Source of the DNA: Candidatus Kapaibacterium sp.
Lineage (GTDB): Bacteria > Bacteroidota > Ignavibacteria > Kapaibacteriales > HRBIN21
DNA length: 11,674 bases
Direction: 5' to 3'
Assembly (NCBI GenBank): GCA_025055465.1
Contig: JANWXA010000042.1
Coordinates: forward strand, 1-11,674
This document shows positions 7,390-11,674 of the stretch, in pieces; position 1 is the first letter of the stretch, and each line of letters begins with the position of its first letter. A program made the position numbers and the translations under genes. The notes under the pieces are model-generated. The model was not told the origin of the DNA. It did not search any database and saw only the letters and a list, made by a program, of their open reading frames with translations.

Positions 7390-7650
7390 ATGGAGCTTGT
7401 ACCCCCCTCTCTGATGCACGTATTCCGACGGGAAGGGCTAATTGTGCCAGGGGTCTTGGAAGATACTCTGTCAGGGACACTCAACCACGGTTTCGGCCAT
7501 GTTTGCTTCACCATTGGCGTGGCCGCTCCGCTGAGGCGGGCTTATGGACTTCTCAGCGCTCCCAAGAGTAGCCTGCAAAACGCAACCCTTCACGAACTCC
7601 ACCCATTCTATGCTGAAAAAGTCCCAAAGACGCCGCCCGAACAGCCATGA
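7390..7650 (+). CDS. Small hypothetical ORF between hydrolase and NAD kinase
   Basis: 86 residues, beginning 9 bases after the hydrolase stop and ending with an ATGA overlap onto the NAD kinase start. I recognise no family. It is mildly hydrophobic in the middle (LNHGFGHVCFTIGVAAPLRR), has no signal peptide or obvious membrane helix, and ends in a Lys/Pro-rich stretch (KVPKTPPEQP). Codon choice (CTC, GTC, TTC, CAC frequent) resembles the flanking plus-strand genes, and the 4-base overlap argues for translation. Against it: there is no Shine-Dalgarno sequence, and a GC-rich stretch this short can stay open by chance. If it is not a gene, 7382-7646 is a 265-base spacer in which I see no RNA gene or convincing terminator. 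Confidence 0.45.
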   Translation: MELVPPSLMHVFRREGLIVPGVLEDTLSGTLNHGFGHVCFTIGVAAPLRRAYGLLSAPKSSLQNATLHELHPFYAEKVPKTPPEQP

Positions 7651-8537
7651 AGCAGCGAATCGGGCTCTTCGCGAACTTGCAGAACCACGATGCTATGCAC
7701 TGGGCCGAATATAGCGCTCGACGTCTCCTCGAACTGGGCGCCGAGGTGTGCAGTTCCCCCGAGATCGCCGCTCGTTTCCCTCGCGAGGTAGGAGCCCGAA
7801 TACTGGTCCATCCCGTAGGACACTTAGGGGATACCTCTGACATCATTGTGACCTTCGGTGGGGACGGTACGATGCTGTCAGCAGCTCAGCGCTTCCTTCT
7901 GAGCGGCGTCCCCCTCATGGGCGTCAACGTCGGGAAACTGGGTTTCCTGGCAGAGTTTGGTGTACACGAATTAGATAGCGCCTTGCAGGCTCTACTCCAG
8001 GGCAATTACCGGATTGTAGACCGCACGGTGCTGGAAGCAGAAGTACGGCAAACGCACTACTACGCCCTTAACGACATCGTGGTGGAAAAGCATGCTTCTC
8101 CACGGATGACCCGGCTCCGGGCGTACATAAATGAACACCATATTGCCGACTACCGCGCCGACGGCCTCATTATAACAACACCAACAGGCTCTACGGCGTA
8201 CTCACTTTCCTGTGGTGGTCCTATCATAGCACCGAACGCCCGCGTAGTGTGCTTGACACCCATTTGCCCCCACATGCTCACACTGCGTGCGCTGGTCATC
8301 CCGGACGATTGCCTTATCCGTATCGAGGTGCTCTCCGATGACGGCGCCGTCCTTGTCCCCGACGGACAGCGACAAGAGCCGCTTTCTATGGGCGAGACCG
8401 TAACGGTGCGCCTGTCCCCACATGTCCTCAAGCTGGTCAAACACGCCCAGAGCTCTTACTTTGATCTTCTGCGCCGCAAGCTCTTGTGGGCTGCTGACGC
8501 CATTGGAGGCGAGTCAGCACCGAAGGGGAACTACTGA
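7647..8537 (+). CDS. nadK: NAD kinase (ATP/poly-P dependent NAD+ phosphorylation)
   Basis: 296 residues, the usual length for bacterial NadK. It phosphorylates NAD+ at the 2'-OH of the adenosine ribose to make NADP+, and is cytosolic. The family motifs are all present: TFGGDGTMLSA (69-79) with the catalytic/ATP-site GGDGT at 71-75, GVNVGKLGFLAEF (92-104), LNDIVVEKH (141-149) in the NE/D position, ADGLIITTPTGSTAYSLS (171-188), LVIPDD (216-221) and PDGQ (238-241). A Cys replaces the usual small residue in SLSCGGP. The ATG overlaps the upstream small ORF by 4 bases, and the TGA overlaps the downstream exonuclease start by 1 base (TGATG), so it sits mid-operon. No alternative identification seems likely. 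Confidence 0.97.
   Translation: MKQRIGLFANLQNHDAMHWAEYSARRLLELGAEVCSSPEIAARFPREVGARILVHPVGHLGDTSDIIVTFGGDGTMLSAAQRFLLSGVPLMGVNVGKLGFLAEFGVHELDSALQALLQGNYRIVDRTVLEAEVRQTHYYALNDIVVEKHASPRMTRLRAYINEHHIADYRADGLIITTPTGSTAYSLSCGGPIIAPNARVVCLTPICPHMLTLRALVIPDDCLIRIEVLSDDGAVLVPDGQRQEPLSMGETVTVRLSPHVLKLVKHAQSSYFDLLRRKLLWAADAIGGESAPKGNY
8523..8528 (+). promoter_or_regulatory. Shine-Dalgarno-like AAGGGG before the exonuclease start
   Basis: AAGGGG ends 8 bases before the ATG at 8537 and is one of few purine-rich sites at a good distance from a start codon in this window. It lies inside nadK and would support reinitiation at the TGATG overlap. The match to AGGAGG is imperfect. Confidence 0.3.
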
Positions 8538-10222
8538 TGATAACCTCGACCCTCTGGGATGCCCGCTACATCGTAGTTGACGTTGAAACAACAGGCTCAG
8601 ACCCCACCCGACACCGCATCATAGAAATCGCTTGCTTAGTCGTGGAAGACGGTGCCGTCACAGAGCGCTTTGTCTCCTTGGTCAATCCTCATCAACCCAT
8701 TCCACGTAGCATCACGGAGCTGACGGGTATCACAAACAGCATGCTCGTGAGTGCACCGGAGGAAACTGAGGTCTTCAGCCGAGTTGCCCATCTACTTACA
8801 CTGCCAGACGCTGTTTTCGTAGCCCACAACGCTGCCTTCGACTGGAAGTTCTTGCTGAATACTTTCCGCCGCCTTGGCTACAGTGGAACTGAGGCAGTCC
8901 CCCGCCTGTGTACGTACCGCCTGGCTCGCCGGCTGCTACCCTCGACCGTGCGCCGTAAGGGCCTGGACGGTTTGATTGCCTACTTCGATATCCCTGTGTC
9001 TGGGCGGCACCGTGCGGAGCCCGACGCTCAGGCAACCGTTCACATCCTGCGCCATCTTCTTCAGTACGCGATAGATCGCGGGATAGATACCCCATTGGAC
9101 CTCCTGCGGTTGCAGTACGCTCCATTCCGCCGTCTTAGAGAAACACTGCCAAAGCGGCTCCTCCACCGCTTGCAGATGCTTCCCTCAAACCCTGGTGTCT
9201 ACAGCTTCTATGACCGAAGAGGTCGGCTCCTCTACGTTGGCAAAGCACGGAACCTCGGAAACCGCGTCCGTTCGCATTTTTCCGGCGACACCCCGCTCTG
9301 CTTCCGCCTTCCGAAGCACCGCATCTGGAACGTCCTCTGGGAAGAGACTCCCACAGAGCTCTCTGCCCTGCTGCGGGAAGTGGAGCTCATCTGGCAGGGA
9401 CAGCCCCTGGCAAACACCGTCGGCAGGGAGTTAGAAACCTATGCCTTCGTGCGGCTGACCCTCTCGGAGCCTTTTCCTCGCTTGTGCCTCACAACGGAGC
9501 TCCCCGATGGTGGAAACGAATGGCTGGGACCACTACCCAGCCATGTGCTGGCAGCTCATCTACAACAACTCCTCCAACGCTGGTACCGACTCCGCCCCTG
9601 TACAGGGGAATTGCGCAATGCACCCGCTGAGCCAGCCTGCCTCTATGCAGCACTTGCCACCTGTTCCGCACCCTGCAATGGTACTACCCCAGCGCTGGAC
9701 TATCGCCAGCAAGCGCTCTACCTCCTCCAGGATGCAACCTATAATGTCCACCGCTGGACGCAGGCACTTTTTGAGACCATAAAGCAGTACGCCGAGCGAT
9801 GGGCCTTCGAACAGGCAGCAGCTCTCCGCCCCCTATGGCGCTTCCTCCATCGGTGGGCAAAAAGTCGCCTCCCGCTCTGTCTACAGGCATGCAGCTTCCT
9901 ACTGTGCATACCAACGTCCCTACACCGCTGGGAATTGACATGTGTCATCAGCGGCAGCTTCCGCGGTGCCTATCTTGTTTCTATTTCCTTTGACCGAACA
10001 GGGGTACGAAGGTTCCTAACAGATTGCTTAGAGAGGCCACGCAAACTCTCATGGCTCGACGTCGCACACCTCGACGTCCTCTCCCGATGGCTGGCACAGA
10101 ATCCCCACGGAGGTCGGCTTCTGCTCCTCCCCACCGCCCCGTCGCCCGAGGACGTTACAGAACAACTCGCTGAGCTCCTGCTGCAGCCTAACCATCTTTC
10201 TATGGGAGGGCAACCGCAGTAA
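8537..10222 (+). CDS. DEDDh 3'-5' exonuclease fused to UvrC/Cho-like GIY-YIG endonuclease
   Basis: 561 residues. Residues 10-180 form a DnaQ/pol III epsilon-like DEDDh exonuclease: VDVETTG (Asp15, Glu17), VAHNAAFD (Asp102), and HRAEPD with His158 and Asp163 all present. Residues 215-295 are a GIY-YIG domain: NPGVYSFYDRRGRLLYVGKA with GVY (220-222) and YVG (233-235), Arg238, and Glu281 of LLREVELI matching the metal-binding Glu of UvrC. Cys355, 368, 376 and 380 follow, with UvrC-like spacing (X12, X7, X3), where UvrC carries a [4Fe-4S] cluster. Residues 411-437 resemble the UvrB-binding UVR motif (ERWAFEQAAALR). The C-terminal RNase H-like nuclease and HhH domains of full UvrC are absent, as in Cho. 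DnaQ-GIY-YIG fusions are a known but little-studied family. Likely role: incising damaged DNA on one side and trimming the exposed 3' end. The stop lies 174 bases inside the antisense lipoprotein gene. Confidence 0.92.
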   Translation: MITSTLWDARYIVVDVETTGSDPTRHRIIEIACLVVEDGAVTERFVSLVNPHQPIPRSITELTGITNSMLVSAPEETEVFSRVAHLLTLPDAVFVAHNAAFDWKFLLNTFRRLGYSGTEAVPRLCTYRLARRLLPSTVRRKGLDGLIAYFDIPVSGRHRAEPDAQATVHILRHLLQYAIDRGIDTPLDLLRLQYAPFRRLRETLPKRLLHRLQMLPSNPGVYSFYDRRGRLLYVGKARNLGNRVRSHFSGDTPLCFRLPKHRIWNVLWEETPTELSALLREVELIWQGQPLANTVGRELETYAFVRLTLSEPFPRLCLTTELPDGGNEWLGPLPSHVLAAHLQQLLQRWYRLRPCTGELRNAPAEPACLYAALATCSAPCNGTTPALDYRQQALYLLQDATYNVHRWTQALFETIKQYAERWAFEQAAALRPLWRFLHRWAKSRLPLCLQACSFLLCIPTSLHRWELTCVISGSFRGAYLVSISFDRTGVRRFLTDCLERPRKLSWLDVAHLDVLSRWLAQNPHGGRLLLLPTAPSPEDVTEQLAELLLQPNHLSMGGQPQ

Positions 10223-11374
10223 CGCGCTTCCCCCTTTCAACACGTCATACACTACCGAGGTACCAACACCCCCAGCGTTCCGGTACCACTGACGCACTAC
10301 AGCCACAGCAGGCTTGTTACGCGGGGTGTAATCCGTTGCCTCATAAAGCGACGGAACACTGTCCCATACCCACCAGAAGACGCCAACACACCACGGTGCC
10401 GACGCAAATAGCCGATACACAGCCTGGTAGTAGAGTTTCTGGGCAGCATAATCCGGAACCGCTCCTGACGTGGCCCCGCGGTGGTAATCCCATGGTGCGG
10501 CCAGCGCTCCCCGAACGGATTGGCAGCCAACCTCCATGATGACAACTGACTTACCCATCCGCGCAGCCACTGTCGACAGTTGCTGCCGATAGAGCTGCCA
10601 ATGCTGCAAGGACTGCTCTAACGACGGGGGCGGGTCGTCCGGCGACTGAGTCAGTGGAGGGTAGAAATTGACACCAATGTAGTCCAGTTTGTCCCAGAAG
10701 CCGACCCGGAGGAATTCAGCCCCAGGCACCTCAGGAGTGCCCTCCCAGTTAGCAGCATAGAGAAGCTTACCCCTGTAGATCCGACGGAGCGTATCAATCA
10801 AGCAACGCCAGAAAAGGGTGTACTGCGACTGCGTTGCTGTTACTAACTCGGTCCCAATGCAGAGCATCTCCACTCCCAGCTCTTCCGCTAAACGGGCATA
10901 GCGCAGCATCATTGCTGTGTATGCCCGAAACCACGCTTCATCAGGCCGGATAAAGCCCCGCCACTGCCCGGAATAAACGTCCACATGCGGCTTCAGAAGA
11001 ACTCCCATCCCCATGGAGTGGGCCTCTACGACTGCAGTTCGGATGTCTTCCAGCGTAGAGGTTGTTGCGGCAGGGGCACCCGTTACAGGGTTGCGTCCGT
11101 CAGTATTGGGAGCTATGTCAGAGCTTATAGGGGTGCTCTGATACTCGAAGACGCAGAGAGCTACCCAGCGAGCCGCTGTCTGCTGCTGCAGCTCGCGGAG
11201 CGCTCCCCGACGCTCTCCCTCTCGGAAGGCGTCGTGCTGGAACGCAGTGTAGCAGAAACCCGGAAAGCGCAATATCCCGTTACCGGTGGGCTCCAGCGGG
11301 GTCTCCCCACACCCTCCGACCAGAGCCCCCATGAGCAAGGTCCAACAGGAAAGAGCAAAGCGGCATGGACCCAT
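10049..11374 (-). CDS. GH113-like lipoprotein (putative endo-beta-mannanase)
   Basis: 441 residues. Signal peptide with lipobox LVGGC (Cys22), so a membrane-anchored lipoprotein. The TIM-barrel has GH113 features: FPGFCYTAFQHDAF (37-50), ARWVALCVFEYQST (68-81), AHSMGMGVLLKPHVD (118-132), GQWRGFI (136-142), CIGTELV with acid/base candidate Glu176, LDYIGVNFYPPLT (230-242), VIMEVGCQS with nucleophile candidate Glu281, and GVFWWVWDS (331-339). Characterised GH113 enzymes hydrolyse beta-1,4-mannan; the substrate here is inferred from family only. Homology-like sequence ends near residue 365 (DYTPRNKPAVAVVRQWY). The remaining 75 or so residues are low in family signal, and about the last 57 are antisense to the exonuclease gene. 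The ATG overlaps the upstream nuclease stop (TAATG). Cys is frequent for a secreted protein. Confidence 0.88.
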   Translation of the reverse strand: MGPCRFALSCWTLLMGALVGGCGETPLEPTGNGILRFPGFCYTAFQHDAFREGERRGALRELQQQTAARWVALCVFEYQSTPISSDIAPNTDGRNPVTGAPAATTSTLEDIRTAVVEAHSMGMGVLLKPHVDVYSGQWRGFIRPDEAWFRAYTAMMLRYARLAEELGVEMLCIGTELVTATQSQYTLFWRCLIDTLRRIYRGKLLYAANWEGTPEVPGAEFLRVGFWDKLDYIGVNFYPPLTQSPDDPPPSLEQSLQHWQLYRQQLSTVAARMGKSVVIMEVGCQSVRGALAAPWDYHRGATSGAVPDYAAQKLYYQAVYRLFASAPWCVGVFWWVWDSVPSLYEATDYTPRNKPAVAVVRQWYRNAGGVGTSVVYDVLKGGSALLRLPSHRKMVRLQQELSELFCNVLGRRGGGEEQKPTSVGILCQPSGEDVEVCDVEP

Positions 11375-11674
11375 TACTGCTTCTCGTCTGCATGCCCAAG
11401 CAAGAACAAGCGCTCAGCAACCCTATGCAATTCAGCCTCCCATGCCATCACCTGATCACGGTCCCACACGATGGTCCAGACCCAATCCGTATCCGCGGCC
11501 CCAGAATGAGCAGCCTCAACAAAAAGGAGTCGTGCCCGAACGCAAGGTTGCTCAGGGAAACGGCGGAGCACCAAGTAGGCATACACCTGCAGTTGTGGTT
11601 CGTACCACCGTGCTCGTTCAGCGCACTCTGCTGCCGAGGCCACACCGCCAAGCTTCCAATCCCAGACTTCCACG
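11374..11674 (-). CDS. PD-(D/E)XK nuclease C-terminus, probably AddA/RecB-like helicase-nuclease (5' end outside window)
   Basis: Only the last 100 or so residues are visible. The frame is open to the window edge, and the GTG at 11673 is most likely an internal Val. VEVWDWKLGG carries the D-x-K part of the PD-(D/E)XK active site. About 20 residues later, YEPQLQVYAYLVLRRFP fits the QxxxY motif of the RecB/AddA/Cas4 nuclease family, followed by a strand ARLLFVEA and WTIVWDRDQ. In UvrD-like AddA proteins this domain is the C-terminus of a protein of about 1000 residues that processes double-strand-break ends. A stand-alone RecB-like nuclease is possible, as the helicase part is not visible. The stop overlaps the lipoprotein start as TAATG, implying co-transcription. 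Confidence 0.7.
   Translation of the reverse strand, partial: VEVWDWKLGGVASAAECAERARWYEPQLQVYAYLVLRRFPEQPCVRARLLFVEAAHSGAADTDWVWTIVWDRDQVMAWEAELHRVAERLFLLGHADEKQ

Noticed and set aside
7527..7543. GC-rich inverted repeat (CCGC-TGAG-GCGG) considered as a terminator before nadK
   Set aside because: Only a 4-bp stem with no T-run, and it lies inside a possible ORF.
10985..11455. Plus-strand 156-codon ORF opposite the lipoprotein start
   Set aside because: No recognisable domain; it is antisense to the lipobox and barrel start, which are convincing.
1..11674. tRNA, rRNA, riboswitch, CRISPR array, insertion sequence or attachment site
   Set aside because: I saw no cloverleaf, no regularly spaced repeats, no transposase and no terminal inverted repeats. 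The gene-free gaps are all under 300 bases.

Overview
The window looks like chromosomal DNA from a dense, fairly GC-rich bacterium of the Bacteroidota/Chlorobiota (FCB) group. Three things suggest this. The large secreted protein at 4415-7381 ends in what reads as a type IX secretion (T9SS/Por) C-terminal sorting domain. Most start codons lack a clear Shine-Dalgarno sequence. The only non-coding gap with divergent genes holds TAnnTTTG-like -7 boxes of the Bacteroidota type. This placement is inference; no rRNA or other phylogenetic marker is present. Genes are packed with 1-22 base overlaps, and no mobile element, tRNA, rRNA or CRISPR array is visible.

Layout. (1) 1-2688, plus strand: a tightly overlapped cassette of an ATP-grasp ligase (5' end cut off by the window), a class I SAM methyltransferase and a GT4-type glycosyltransferase. 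It looks like a small surface-glycan or metabolite-modifying cassette of unknown product. (2) 2757-4295, minus strand: an SLC13/DASS-type anion transporter, convergent with the glycosyltransferase and divergent from the next gene. (3) 4415-10222, plus strand: a secreted multidomain glycoside-hydrolase-like protein (barrel with an inserted carbohydrate-binding module, beta-sandwich, T9SS tail), a small unrecognised ORF, NAD kinase, and a DEDDh exonuclease fused to a UvrC-like GIY-YIG module with four UvrC-type cluster cysteines and a UVR-like motif. The last three overlap by 4 and 1 bases and are probably co-translated. (4) 10049-11674, minus strand: the C-terminal end of a PD-(D/E)XK nuclease, probably an AddA/RecB-like helicase-nuclease, followed with a 1-base TAATG overlap by a GH113-like lipoprotein. 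The tail of that lipoprotein runs 174 bases antisense into the exonuclease gene.

How they fit together: two extracytoplasmic glycan-active proteins (one T9SS-exported, one lipoprotein) sit close to two DNA-repair nucleases and a housekeeping NAD kinase. I see no single dedicated new system. The points most worth a second look are the apparently altered catalytic residues of the T9SS glycoside hydrolase, the exonuclease/UvrC-like fusion, and the long antisense C-terminal extension of the GH113-like lipoprotein.
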